64,000 bases of DNA from the NCBI GenBank assembly GCA_946122785.1, contig CAMGYJ010000006.1:41374066-41438065 (forward strand). Reading direction: 5' to 3'. The translations under genes were made by a program, and so were the position numbers. The notes under the pieces were generated by a model. The model worked only from the letters and a program-made list of their open reading frames with translations. It was not told the DNA's origin and searched no databases. This stretch comes from Linum tenue. Taxonomy: Eukaryota; Streptophyta; Magnoliopsida; Malpighiales; Linaceae. This document shows positions 1 to 13,515 of the stretch, piece after piece (position 1 is the stretch's first letter; the number at the start of each line of letters is the position of its first letter).

Positions 1-1403
1 TCAATTACATAACAATACTCGTAGTATAACATAATACTACTCGTACTACCCATACTCTAATACCCTCCCCAAATTGATGGTAATTACTTACCAACAATTT
101 GAAAACCGAAACAAAAACGACACACATTACTATGAACAATGTGACAAAAATAAAAACAATGAAAAACATAACTGCTCCGCCAAATATGTCGATGTCGATG
201 AAGATCATGTCCAATGCCTCGTGAAACGTCGATGGTGATAAGCTGGAGATAACAAAAAGTCTTGCCAAAAGTCTTCTAGTCCGTCAAACTAACAGAACCA
301 TGTGCTCCGAACAGCATCATGGCGATCAAGATGCTCCAAATAGCATCATCGAAACAGAAACAAAACCACGCGCTCCAAACAGCAACATGGCGACCAAGAT
401 GCTCCGAATAGCATCATCGAAACGGAAACAATACCAAAAATGCTCCGAACAACATTTATCAAATTGAGATATTCCGAACAATATCTCAAACTAAGGTGTT
501 CCGAACAACACGTCTATAACCGAAACCAAAGGGACGAAACCTATGGTTGTACCAAACCGAGACGGACTTGAACGACTCCAAAACCTTTTGCAATCTCCAC
601 CATAGCCCATCAATCAAGAAGTGCAAAGAGCTAAATTTGTACCACGTTGATGAAGAGATACCCATAAATTCCAATAGCTAATCTCATCATATAATGACAA
701 GGTAATGATTGTCGTCCAAATAACCATATCATGCGAAGCCAGCTTGACTCAAGTCCAAACAAAATCCCAATACTTGCAGTAGCTGGAAAACATAATTGAA
801 ATTCGGACTCAACCATTACCGTTCATTCACGAGGCGGTATCAATTTTGGGTCGGTACCCAATAGACTGGAGCTGATAAGTGGGCATGGGAACATGGCGTG
901 TAGACCTGACGAAGCGAAGCGAGAGACACGACGAATACATGACGACGACCAAAACTTGATGACCACTGAGAATTGTTATTCTTGCCAACCAACAGAGTTG
1001 ATTAGCAAGGACGAACTTGGACAAATAAACCACGGAACTTATGGAAGGGAGGAACATAACAAGGAAAACAGCATGAACAATGATCAGTTTCCGGGCGAAT
1101 GTGCACTCATGGTGGGCAGCCGAAGAAGAAAAGGAGTTTTGGGGTTTTCTCTACTAGGATTTTTTTTTTAACGAGGCTCTGATACCATGTTGGGAAATCA
1201 GAATACGGTGGAAACTGTTGTGTGTTATTACTGAAACAACATGGGTTTATATAGAGTACAGAGACTGACTTCTATAATAACCCTAACACTAATAGGGAAA
1301 TTACCTAACTTCTACGACTCTAATAAGGAATATAGCACTACTCAATTACATAACAATACTCGTAGTATAACATAATACTACTCGTACTACCCATACTCTA
1401 ATA
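1..1403 (-). mobile_element. Non-autonomous LTR retrotransposon, copia-like
   Basis: The first 62 bases are repeated exactly at 1342-1403, so the window opens inside one LTR and the other LTR spans 1188-1403 (about 216 bp, TGTTGGG at one end, CTAATA at the other). Read on the minus strand, the LTR is followed at 1187-1175 by TGGTATCAGAGCC, the initiator-Met tRNA primer binding site. The other LTR is preceded by a purine tract GGGGAGGG at 70-63. The roughly 1.1 kb internal region has no gag or pol frame I can recognise, so the element would depend on proteins from elsewhere. Identity of the visible LTR parts suggests a fairly recent insertion. The far end and the target duplication lie outside the window. 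Confidence 0.8.
298..511 (-). repeat. Tandem array of seven hairpins with a conserved hexaloop
   Basis: Seven inverted repeats lie at 298-322, 330-347, 366-390, 398-415, 438-457, 464-489 and 496-511. On the plus strand each has loop CCRAAY (CCGAAC, CCAAAT, CCAAAC or CCGAAT); on the minus strand, the element's sense strand, the loop is RTTYGG. Stems differ: GATGCT/AGCATC, TTGAGATATT/AATATCTCAA, GTGTT/AACAC, AAATGCT/AACATTT (a G-U wobble in the minus-sense RNA). The hairpins at 298-322 and 366-390 have 9 bp stems with one bulged base and share CCA..TGG outer ends. Loop-to-loop spacing alternates around 27-29 and 39-41 nt. It lies inside the non-coding LTR element, upstream of its purine tract. 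Function unknown. Confidence 0.75.
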
Positions 1404-1900
1404 AAAGTCTCAACGAGGAGGAGGAGGCAGAGCAAAGTCCATTCTTGTGGGCAGTGCACAACGAGCAAGAGGAGCACCAATGGTACAAATAACTGGTATG
1501 ATGTGTCATACCTGTCGGTAGAACTGGGTTCAGCCAGTACTAGTTACAAAATCTATTGGAATACTTCTGGTATGACTGATATGATCCTTTAAGATTTTCA
1601 AACTATGTGGTTTTGGTGAATTAATTAGTTAACAAAAACCATATTTTGTATTTGTTTCTTCAAGTTGAAATATAAAATGTTGATATTATTTGTTAAATTA
1701 TGTTTAGATGTTTATGTTATTTGTTGGATTATAAAATTTTGGATGTTACATTAAATGTTGTATTTAAATATGAGGATTTTGAAATGTTATATTTTATTTA
1801 AATATTATTTTATAAAAAATGTCTTCAAATATATTATATATTTCTAATTTCATTTAGTGTAAATGATTAGTTCATTATTTATATGTATTCTTCAAGCCAG
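1404..1900. other. AT-rich intergenic stretch
   Basis: This is sequence between the LTR element and the tRNase Z gene. It is strongly AT-rich from about 1600 and contains no open frame, repeat or RNA gene that I can support. The last few hundred bases before 2125 presumably contain the promoter and 5' leader of the next gene, but I see no clear TATA box. Confidence 0.5.
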
Positions 1901-2124
1901 AAGTATGAACTGATATAAAATTGTACCACAGGTCAAAACATACCAAACGAAGAAAACGGTGGATAAGAGACACAGGGGACACAAAACAGCGCCGTTTAAC
2001 CGCTGGAATCTGGAGAGCAAAGTCATCTTGTTGCTGTTGGCGCTTGCTTGCAAAACCTCTGCAAACCCCTCTTTTCTCCATTTCTGCAAAAATTCATCTC
2101 ATCACATTCCTTAAGAAAAAAAAA

Positions 2125-4174
<2,050 letters not shown>

Positions 4175-4399
4175 TATTTGTATGCTAAGAAGCAGTATTT
4201 CTGGGTAATACTGTACAAAACTTGAAAGAGAACCTTAACATCTGCAAAACTCGGTATAAGATGGTTCTATGAAAATGTCAACAATGCTACAACATGGAAT
4301 TGGGAAAGAAACACCTTCGTGCAGGATTTATAAGCACAAGCCAAATTTGGGATGTTGGGGAACTCAATATCCAAGACTAGAATGTGCGTTAGGAATCTT

Positions 4400-7300
4400 C
4401 TATGATAAAGTGGAGAAGAGAAGACACGCATTTGTGCCTCCGAAGCCAAAAGAATTCGACATGGCCACACTTATTGGCATCTCTTGCGAAGAGGTCAGTG
4501 GTTTGAAGCCGTCTTTGAACACTGGATCTGGTGTAGCTAGGTTAAGAGTCAAAGGTGCAATTCCCTGAAACAACCGCAAGCCAGTTGATGATCACAAACT
4601 TCTATCGTCAATTGGACTTTAGATTCATGTGTACGTGAAGATTGATGCATACCTTGTGGATTGCTAATATGGTGAAGATTGCTTCAACAGCACCAGCTGC
4701 TCCAAGTAGATGACCAGTGGCACCCTATACCACAACCATTTCTTGTTTTTCAGCGAAAAGAATCATATGCTAGCTGGGGGAAAGAGAAAGCTCGAAAACC
4801 CTGAATTGCGGTGTACCTTGGTGGAGGAAATTGCTAGAGCCCCAGAGGCTGCGTGTTCTCCAAATAGGGTTTTAATGGCGGTGGCTTCCACTGCATCGCC
4901 TGAAGAGCAAATATTTGCAAAGAGGCAAAAGCAAGCGTAAGTGAGGCACACTTATGGCCCAATCTTCACATAGAAAACTATCTTTGAGGATTCAGCGTGT
5001 TAGTACCCAAAGGCGTAGAAGTAGCATGAGCATTTACGTAATCCACTTGATTTGGATGCAAACCTGACTGCAAATGCACGAAAGACTCAAAATTGTTCAA
5101 ACCAAGTACGAAAGCCATCTTATTGTTTGATTGAAGAAAACGAAAACCAAGACCACCCAAAGCATTCAAGCCTACTCTAATACCTGTTTTAAAGCACGAG
5201 TCATAGCTAGAATGGCTCCTTTTCCGGTAGTAGGTGGCTGAGTAATGTGATGAGCATCTCCTGGATAATCAATCATAGATATTATTATCATTAAGGAAGT
5301 AGTAGCACAAATTGTGGCAAGGGTTTAGAACTATACCGGACATCCCATATCCTCGGATCTCTGCATATATCTTTGCTCCTCTTTGTTTTGCATGCTCGAG
5401 CTCCTGGTTAAACCATGCACGAGAGAGATATAACAATCAATCTGAACTTGTATTAGTATGTAATAGAATTAGAAATTAAGAAAGAAAGACATCTTTAACT
5501 CACCTCTAATACCAAGACACCAGAGCCTTCCCCGATGCTGCGCTTGTAGAGAGTTGGATGATTAGGAAAGCAAGAACAAGTAATGGAAATGGAGAACAGT
5601 AATAAGAAACTGACGGCTTACACAAATCCATCCCGGTCACTATCAAAAGGGCGTGAAGCTTCAAGGGGATTTGAGTTGTACTTTGAAGTTAAAGCCCTGG
5701 ACCTGGGAGGAATCAAGAACGTAGTCTTTACATGCGGAAAACTTATAGCCCCATGACAATCAAATAAAAACTATCGAAAAAGAAATGATGTGACTTTCAC
5801 AGGATAAATACTTGCAAAATCCTGCAATTGATAGAGCATCTATGCTGGATTCCGTGCCTCCAGCCACCATAACATCAGCATCTCCAAACTGAATCATTCT
5901 TGTGGCATCACCAATCGAATGCGCTCCGGTAGCACATGCAGTCACAGCCGCATGGTTAGGTCCCTGTAATGATGAAGAAAAAGATAAGATAATCTAGTAG
6001 AGTGAAGCATGCAATACCATGATTATGTCAAGAACCAGTTGACCCCAATAACTCGAGTTGTTGGGAGAGGTCGTGGATCGTATACCACAAGTCACAACAC
6101 TAACACGTCCCCTCAAACGAAAGCCACTCATAAGGGCTTGAAGTTTGCACAGGTTTGAAGACAAGAATACCATGTGCTTAACAAATGGGGCAACCGGGAA
6201 TCGAACACAATACCTCTCGGTCACAGAAGGCTCTGATACCATGTCAAGAACCAGTTGACCCCAATAACTCGAGTTGTTGGGAGAGGTTCAATCGTGGATC
6301 GTATACCACAAGTCACAACACTAACAGATTAAACGTTCAGTGAAGGCAATAATATGAGCACCTGGAATCCATACTTCATGCTCACATGGCCAGAAGCCAT
6401 GTTTATGAGTATCCGAGGTATGAAGAATGGACTTAGCCGACGAACTCTCTGCGTCGAGAAAGAAACTATATGAGATCAGTCCTTTGACCACGAATATAGG
6501 TAACTCCAAACCGCAACATTAACAGCAGTAAAAGAAGAACTGTAACAACAAGACCTTGTCACAGATCATCTGTGAGGCATCTAGGATATCAGTTATGCTG
6601 CCGATTCCACCACCAATCGAGACGCCCTGGAAATCTTCATGTTAAAGAAAACATCAACCAGGATAATCAGAAAATCAATCTGAAATTCGCAACCTAATCC
6701 TCACTCTAGCTCCCAGCATACAAAATAATAACTGAAAATTACCGTTCTTTCCCTCTGCTCCTCTTCTATTGGTTCCCACTTCGCATCCTTCAAGGCTTCA
6801 TCTGCCGCACTTAAGGCATACACTATAAACTTCGCCATTGATCTGTGCTCCTGATGACCAGTACAAGCCATTTCTAAGCTTAAAGCAAACACCACATGAA
6901 AGATCATCCCATTGGAAAACCCACAATGCATCATAAACAAAGCCTATTGGAGTAAATTCGTATTTCAATTTGGATTCTCCATTCTTCAATCTCTAATTCC
7001 CCATCTCTACAACTACGTATTTACCTTTAAGAAACGAACTGAAACGCGGAAATGTTCATCACCTTGGAATTAAGCCACGGCTTCTCACTGAACTCGCCAG
7101 GACCATCTCCACAAGGCACAACCGCTGCAACTTTGGAGCTCAGCTGCTCGAAAGTTCTTAACTTGGTCTCTTCGTCAAACGAACCCATCTTGAGATCGTC
7201 GGGGGAGATTCCCCTTACCCCGCAATTTCCCTCTATCAATCGCTTCCACGTCGTCTCCACTCCATTTCCCAATGGAGTCACCATCCCCATGCCTGAAAAG

Positions 7301-7475
7301 GAGGACCCAAATCATTTGGAGTGCTAATTACAAACTCGAAGCATATAAGAAATAGCCGCTGCGTACCGGTGACTACGACTCGGCGAGGGTTGAAGGAAGG
7401 AGAGGAGAAGTGGCGGGAGAGGCGAAATCGAGGTGAGTTTAGCATTCTGCGGCAGGAATATGTGATCGTTGCCAT
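4400..7475 (-). CDS. KASM: Mitochondrial 3-oxoacyl-ACP synthase (mtKAS)
   Basis: Condensing enzyme of mitochondrial type II fatty-acid synthesis, which extends acyl-ACP with malonyl-ACP and supplies octanoate for lipoate. Fourteen exons on the minus strand: 7475-7367, 7292-7063, 6850-6743, 6626-6555, 6448-6362, 5963-5812, 5702-5622, 5537-5504, 5403-5337, 5260-5184, 5067-5007, 4899-4817, 4724-4653, 4564-4400. The reading frame is intact, 465 residues. The first ~30 residues are Arg/Ser-rich, as in a mitochondrial presequence, followed by RRVVVTG. Catalytic Cys is in TACATG, the two His in NAHATSTP and TGHLLGA; GFGGTNA lies near the C-terminus. Length is close to the Arabidopsis protein. A TRIM element interrupts intron 5 without touching splice sites. 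The gene is head-to-head with IBR5. Symbol by homology. Confidence 0.93.
6026..6326 (-). mobile_element. TRIM (miniature LTR retrotransposon) in mtKAS intron
   Basis: Two direct terminal repeats, 6026-6105 (80 bp) and 6242-6326 (85 bp), differ mainly by a 5-base indel and begin TG and end CA. They enclose only 136 bp. Read on the minus strand, TGGTATCAGAGCC (6241-6229) abuts the first LTR as an initiator-Met tRNA primer site, and TTTGAGGGGACG precedes the second LTR as the purine tract. A perfect 5 bp target duplication GATTA flanks it (6021-6025 and 6327-6331). The internal part carries GTTCGATTCCCGG on the minus strand, like a tRNA T-arm/B-box. It lies in intron 5 in the same orientation as the gene. 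No coding capacity. Confidence 0.93.
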
Positions 7476-8471
7476 TCTCCAGAGGTCACTGAATCAGGTA
7501 AGTTGCAGTGCGTTCTTTTTTCTTCCTTTTTTGTGGTTACGAAGAATGGAAGAAGAGCGGCGGCAAAGAGAAAGAACTCGGTTAACGCGAAATAGAACTC
7601 GGGACAGCGACTCAGCAGTCAGCTCAGGAACACAGTAAAAGTAGGGGGAAAAAATTCCTAAATATAGGGGCAGTAAATGTAAATAAATACCAGTGTTATT
7701 AAAGTTGAGCCGAGCCGCTCAACTTGACCGCTAAAATCGTCATCTGGTAACAAAATCGGCTCGGAATAGTCTAAAAGCCGCTCCGGTTTTATCTAGCAGT
7801 TAGCGAGCGGCCGAGGCAGTTAACCGCTCGAGCCGATCGAGCCGCTCGTCCGGTTTTTGCCATTCAGCTGTTAAATTTAATTAAAAAAATTGCATAAAAT
7901 TGAAAATTGAAATAAACCAAAAACGTCGGGGTCTCAAACTGAATCTTTATTTCCATTTCACAATTTTGAAGGAAAGAGATGAGCTATGATTAAGAAATGT
8001 CCACTATTTGTACTGATAACGTTTATTATGTACCGGTTCTCTAACGGTTTTAAACGGTCTATTGCCGGTTAGATCACTAAAGTGCAAGTCGTTCGCGTTA
8101 TCGGATCATGCTCCGTTTCGGTTTATGACCGGATGACGATTTTACCGGTCGAGTCGAGCGGCTCGGCTGAACTTTAATAACACTGCAATACATACATGAT
8201 GACCTAAAAAAGCGAAAAGGAAAAGAAAAAGGGGAAAGGCGGAAAATCAAAATTTTGTGTCGTTTCATTTTGTTTCCGAGCTCGAAAGAGAAAACCGAAA
8301 CTGCGAAGGTTTAGGAACTAGGAAGAGAGTGAGCGACGGCAGCCTGTCTCTGTTATTTAACACCCGTAGGCCGTAGCGATCAAACAGTTGGCGAAAATCT
8401 GAAACTTGTCTCCAAATCCCAAGCTTCAAACCTGACTAGCTGAATCTCTCTAGTGATTGACGACGGCGACG
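7476..8471. promoter_or_regulatory. Shared upstream region of divergent mtKAS and IBR5
   Basis: About 1 kb separates the two divergent start codons, so both promoters and 5' leaders must fit here or in the flanking leaders. The centre is occupied by a 495 bp inverted-repeat transposon (7691-8185), leaving about 215 bp on the mtKAS side and about 285 bp on the IBR5 side. I see no clear TATA box on either side. Confidence 0.6.
7691..8185. mobile_element. Non-autonomous inverted-repeat DNA transposon, MULE-like
   Basis: The ends are inverted repeats beginning CAGTGTTATTAAAGTT, continuing with GAGCCGAGCCGCTC against a matching complement at the right end; weaker complementarity extends beyond 60 bp. 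Flanks AATAAATAC (left) and AATACATAC (right, one base off the end) look like an imperfect 9-10 bp target duplication, which fits a Mutator-like element. There is no transposase frame. The interior is rich in CCG and CGGTT words. It sits in the shared promoter region of two divergent genes. Confidence 0.75.
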
Positions 8472-11109
8472 ATGATGAGAAAGAGGGAAAGGGAGAACCC
8501 ATGTGGGGTTTGCGGGCACTACCACAAGTACGAAGAAGGTGAGGTCTGCGGGATTTGCGGCCACCGGATGCCGGATTCCTCCGCCGACAAACCGTCTGTT
8601 CACATCAGCGCTTTCCCTTCTGAGATCCTCCCGGACTTTCTCTATCTGGGCAGCTACGACAACGCTTCAAGGTCCGAGCTTCTCAAAACCCAGGGGATTT
8701 CTCGGATTCTCAATGTAAGTCTCTGTTTCGAATTGGGAAGTCCCCTGCTTTCTGGGGAAAATTAGTTTCTTTAGATTGATTTGATTAGGGTTGTTGGACT
8801 TGGAATAAATTAATATATATGGTTCTCGTGTGTTCGATTGGCTCAATTGTTGATTGTGGATTGAGATTGATTGGGTGTGGTTTGCCCGTGAGGTGTTTGA
8901 TGGATTCGTTGAGAATTATGGAAGGCAGACGATGGTTGAATTGATTAAGGGTCAAGTACTTTGGGTGCTTTAGGGTTGGAGTGTTTTGGGTTGTCGATAG
9001 AGACTGAGAGAATTGATTCATTCGTGTTTGTAAAGATACTCGCAATGCTTCCTTTACATATATAGCCTCAAGATAGTACATCAAAACGTATGTGAGTTGG
9101 TGACATGCTAATCGGTTCGATGAACTAAATTTGGCATGGTAATCAATAATGATCCAGATATATACATCAATCCTCTTCTTTCTGCTATCACACTATGGCA
9201 GTTGAGGAGGACTGAGTATATTTTCTTCTTTTTTAGATGCTGAGGCATGACTATGATGCCAGTTGATATTATCCGAAGCTGTTAGTGTCTGACCTCCTTG
9301 ATTTCTTGTGTTGAAATCATAAGTTGCATTACTCCCTCAAGATAAATGTCGTAATCTAATTTTCTTTACTGTATTTGTCATATCTAGACAGTGCCTGCTT
9401 GTCAAAATCTTTACAAGAACTCCTTCACCTATCATTGCCTCCAAGATGACAAAACTTTGCAGTTTGATGAAGCCATACAAATTTTAGGTGAGCTCTTAGT
9501 CTCTTTTAGTTTCATCTTTTCAACCGTAAACTGAATCTGTCCCACATCAGACTGTACAGACTGCTATGCTTCCTTGATTGATGAGGAAATAATGTATATA
9601 TTTATCCATGACTTCATCAATGTTGTGAATTTGGTTTAGAATGTAAACAATGCTTGATGCTTTTTTGTAGAGCAATGTGAGAAGGAAAAGGCTCGTATTC
9701 TTGTGCACTGCATGTCAGGAAAGAGTAGGTAAGTTCATTGCTATATGAACCGGTTCTTTTCCGTCTTCTTTTTTCTTCCCAATTCCGGTCTTGTAGAAGA
9801 GTGTTGTAATTAGGGGTGGGCATTGGGTGGGTCGGGTGGATTTTGACCATAAAATGCACTCATCCGCGCTTAAACGGATTGATAATTTTTCACCCACCAC
9901 CCACCCACATTTAGTCTCGGGTTGGGTCGGGCGGATGGTGGATGATGCGGGTGGGTTTGTGGGTTCACCCACATCACAATGTATATATTAAAAAGGAGTC
10001 AACTTGACATGATAATAGGTGAAGAGAATCATCGAGGGAAACAAGAAGTTGAAATAGGGCGAAAAATGTCGAATTAGTTCTTAAATTGGATAGAAATTCT
10101 ATTATGAAAGAGTTTCTACAGATTGAGACGATTATTAGGTGCAAGGAACTAAGAAAAATAATTCCACAAAGGAAAGAGCGGTGATCTAGGCACGAGAATT
10201 AGATGAAAAAGTAAAGGGAAGAAGAGGGGATCTCTATTTGGAAGGTTGGCTTTGAGGTTCAAACTCCAGGAGCAGTCCGAGTTTATATCTAACGTCTCTA
10301 TCTCCTCTCTCTAGTGTCAACGACTTTGATCTTTTTGCTGTTGGTTTGAGCGGGTCACCCGCACACTCACCCACAACCCACCCACCACCCGGCGGATGGC
10401 TCCCAGCTCAACCCGTCACCCACCCACAGACCCACCCACTTAACGAAATTCGGGTCAAATGCGGGTGGGTCGGCCCAAACCCGCGGATGATCCGCCCGCA
10501 TGCCCAGTCCTAGTTGTAATGATCAAGTTATAGAATATGAGGAAGTTGATGGTGCATTAAGATCATCACATTTTCGTTTCATTACAATGGTTTCAACAGG
10601 TCTCCAGCAATCGTAATAGCTTACTTGATGAAGTCCAAGGGATGGAGACTTGCTCAAAGTTACCAGTGGGTGAAAGAACGAAGACCTACTGTTGAATTGA
10701 CTGAAGGTATTTGATTCACGCTTTCTATCTCTGTCCGTTCCCTCCTAATACAGTGAAATTGCAATATTTAATTTGTTTGAATTCTCCTCTCCTTTGCTAA
10801 ATCTCAGGGGTAAACCAGCAACTACAGGAGTACGAGCAGAGGCTACTCTCGTCAGCAGACACCACCAAACCTGGGATTCCAGCCTTCCCACCAGCTGGCT
10901 CGCCATCTTTTAGCTTTGGATTTCCGAAAGTCAACAACGATCCAGCACCATCTCCAGCTGCTACCTTTCCTGCTTTCAATCCCCCAGGGGCCACCTCAAT
11001 TTTCTCTCGCCCTCTGGACATTCCTCCGCAGGAGTTCCAGTTTGGGGCTGGCCTTCCTCAGGGGAACCCGAAAAGCCCTAGCAGCGGAGATGTTACGATG
11101 GATACGTGA
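8472..11109 (+). CDS. IBR5: Dual-specificity protein phosphatase IBR5
   Basis: Phosphatase known in Arabidopsis as INDOLE-3-BUTYRIC ACID RESPONSE 5, which acts on MAP kinase MPK12 and modulates auxin responses. Five exons: 8472-8714, 9388-9487, 9671-9728, 10600-10706, 10808-11109; 269 residues. The N-terminus has a paired Cys cluster (CGVCGHYHKYEEGEVCGICG, about residues 11-30) typical of IBR5. The catalytic loop HCMSGKSR carries the CX5R signature and straddles the exon 3/4 junction. The tail is Pro/Phe/Gly-rich and ends in TMDT. ATG codons at 8472 and 8475 are in frame; the second matches the family start better. Intron 3 (about 870 bp) contains a hAT-like element. The gene is divergent from mtKAS. 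Confidence 0.94.
9811..10512. mobile_element. hAT-like non-autonomous element in IBR5 intron 3
   Basis: The ends are TAGGGGTGGGCA and TGCCCAGTCCTA, an imperfect terminal inverted repeat, and a perfect 8 bp target duplication GTTGTAAT lies at 9803-9810 and 10513-10520, the hAT hallmark. Both subterminal regions are crowded with GGGTGGGT or ACCCACCC words, possible transposase-binding repeats. No transposase is encoded. Two further members of the same end type occur at 30322-31057 and 39646-40191. Confidence 0.92.
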
Positions 11110-11803
11110 AAGAGAGAAACTAGGGCTCTGTGAACAATGTTTAGTAGAAGCTGGATTTGGTACTGTAAAAGGAGTTCTGTACTGCCAAGTATGGATTCTT
11201 TGGGAGTTCTTGAGTTGTACTTGTCACTTTTCTTGTTTCTATACATAGTAATTCATTGAGTGGGGAAGGAGTTATTTTTTGCTTTTTTTTTCCTTCCCTT
11301 TTTATCTCATAACTAGAATCAATTTGATGCAAAGAAGAAACCGTAAATATAATTTGGTTTACATACGTCGGAGAGTAAATTATTTAAATTGGGACAATAG
11401 GCGCAAGGAATGGAGACTGAATTTTCTAACATAAGCTCCACACTCCACATTTTGAAAGGTAAAGTAAAAAAGCATATGCACCCTCAAGAAACCGTAAACG
11501 ACAATCATTTTCCATGCCATAGGAAATCGAAATGATTATTTCATCTAGAGTATAGATAATCAGAGTACAACTACACAATTGAAGAAAATTGTTGTAGGTT
11601 ACAGTTCAAACATAGTCTGTCAGCGGACAAACTATAGGTAGTTTGTTTCATGGGGGAGACGGAAATTCCAATCTTGTGCAATGCTTTAGTCATAATCTTA
11701 TAGCAGATGGTCAGAACTTGCAATCGCATAAATAGGTTCTAGCATTAATCGAGTGATCATCTTTCCAACTTAATTGATGTTTGTATGTGGCTATATTAAA
11801 TCA
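11110..11803 (+). other. IBR5 3' region and intergenic DNA
   Basis: This is the probable 3' untranslated region of IBR5 (roughly the first 200-250 bases, T-rich near 11270-11300), followed by AT-rich sequence. I see no second gene, repeat or RNA here. Confidence 0.5.
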
Positions 11804-13515
11804 AGGCAAAATACACTTGTATAGCCATAACTTTCACGTTTGTGACAAATATAGCCAAAATTATTCGAAAACCAAAAATAGCCAATTCCGTCCATCCCTT
11901 TAACGGTGTTACTTAACAATCTGACTGTACTGACGGAATATGCTGAGTTGGCGATTTATGATCCCCACCAAGCCGATGTGGATTAAAAAAAATTAAAATA
12001 TAAAAAATCATTATTTATCTAATAATTTAGTTTAAAAACAAAAAAAAAAAAATTCCAACCTTATACCCACCGCCCATCTTTCTCCCATCTTCCTCCAACT
12101 GTACATCTTCCCCAATTCAACCAAGATCCTCCCCTGTTCTCACCTTCCTCTCTCCCTCTCTCTTCTTTCCTCTTCCGCTACGAACAACACCTCCCCTCTC
12201 TTCTCAATTCCAGATCATCGCTTCCCCCCACAAACTCAATCCACACCGCCGACAGACAAAGAAGGCGGCTATTGAAACCCAAACTCGACGCCGCCTCCGC
12301 GCCCAGACCCAAGTCCGAGTTCCCGGGAACAGATTCATCAAACTCTTCCCCGGCGATTGAAACCCAAACTCGACGCCGCCTCCGCGCCCAGACCCAAGAA
12401 CCCCTACCCTCCCTATGTATTCAAAAACACCAACCAACAACTACAACAAGGAGTCGAGAGATTCTCCACCGCCACCAGCGAGAACCTTTCAATCGGCGAC
12501 GTGGTGAGGAACGCCACCAGCGAGAAAATTTCAATCGGCGAAGAAACGCCTTCAATCGGCGACCGGGCACTTCCAAACGACGACAAGAAGCCTCCAATCG
12601 GCGGCGGGCAGCACTTCGATATCCAGAGGCAAAGAGCAGCAACCTGCTTGTTTCTTTTCCCTCGACCTACCACTCCAAATCCTCCATCCCCACTGCTCCT
12701 TCTTGCAGCTAATATTGTTTCCTCGAGATTCGCCCAATCAGTTCATCTACAGAGGGCTGGTCGGTGGTGAGAAACGAAACGGATTTCATCAAACCAGGAC
12801 GAAGAACCCGATCTGGAACTGAGCCGAAATTGCAGGGATTGTCGCCGCTCCGGTGGCGAGAGGATCTCGATGAAGTGCGATTGGAAAAGAAGACGCCCTC
12901 TCGGTCCTCTTGATGGGGATGAGGTGCGATTCGAAGGGAGAAGGATCTGGAAGGTGGGGAGGTATTGTTGAGATGGGCATGGCCACAAGGGAAGCGGTTC
13001 CAGAGAGGGCGAAGGTGAGATTGGAATTTGTGAGGAAGGGGAAGGAAATTTTTGGGTAGTGTTTATGGTGGTGACGCGGGAGATTCGTAGTTACGGTGAC
13101 CGCGGCGGCGGCCATGGATGGGAGGAAGGAACAGAGGTGGGAGGAAGGAGAAGGGGATGGTGGCGGTGAAGGTGAAGGGGAAGGGGAAGGGTTAGGGTTT
13201 TTTGGTTTCTTTTATGATTAAATATTAAATGTATTTTTTATTCATATTATTTTTTTATTTTTATTATATATTATCATATATAATCTACATGTCACTTTAT
13301 GCTGATTTGTCGATGACGTGTACGCTGATTTGGCGTCCTAATCAGCAAATCACTAACAAAATTGACGGCGTCACTAACACCGTTAAAGTTTATAACGGAA
13401 ATGGCTAGATTTGTCACACTACCCTCCAATTTCCTGGCTATTTTGGGTTTTCGAATAGTTCTGGCTATATTTGTCAAAAACGTGAAACTTATGGCTATAC
13501 AAGTGTATTTTGCCT
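11804..13515. mobile_element. MULE-like element with GC-rich cargo (Pack-MULE candidate)
   Basis: Long inverted repeats begin AGGCAAAATACACTTG at the left and end in its complement at the right. The match continues for roughly 80 bp with a few differences, through TATAGCCATAA and ATAGCCA words. TAAATCA flanks both ends (11797-11803 and 13516-13522). Between AT-rich arms lies about 1 kb (12170-13200) of GC-rich sequence with several overlapping open frames and a 43 bp direct repeat. That composition fits a captured gene fragment, but I do not recognise a protein family in it and no transposase is present. Confidence 0.75.
12271..12398. repeat. 43 bp direct repeat in the MULE cargo
   Basis: The segment starting ATTGAAACCCAAACTCGACG occurs at 12271-12313 and again, identical over 43 bases, at 12356-12398 (period 85 bp). 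It keeps an open plus-strand frame, but the translation is low-complexity and unrecognised. This looks like a recent tandem duplication within the GC-rich cargo. Confidence 0.85.

Noticed and set aside
1921..2124. Extension of the TRZ2 first exon upstream of 2125
   Set aside because: The frame is open but has no ATG, and the encoded stretch does not resemble the family; it is the 5' leader.
6150..6230. tRNA-like segment within the intronic TRIM
   Set aside because: Only a B-box-like arm is present with no cloverleaf or acceptor stem, so it is not called as a tRNA gene.
12204..13115. Several overlapping GC-rich open frames inside the MULE
   Set aside because: Open frames in all registers reflect GC content and lack of stops; no domain or splice structure supports a gene. 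Kept only as possible cargo.
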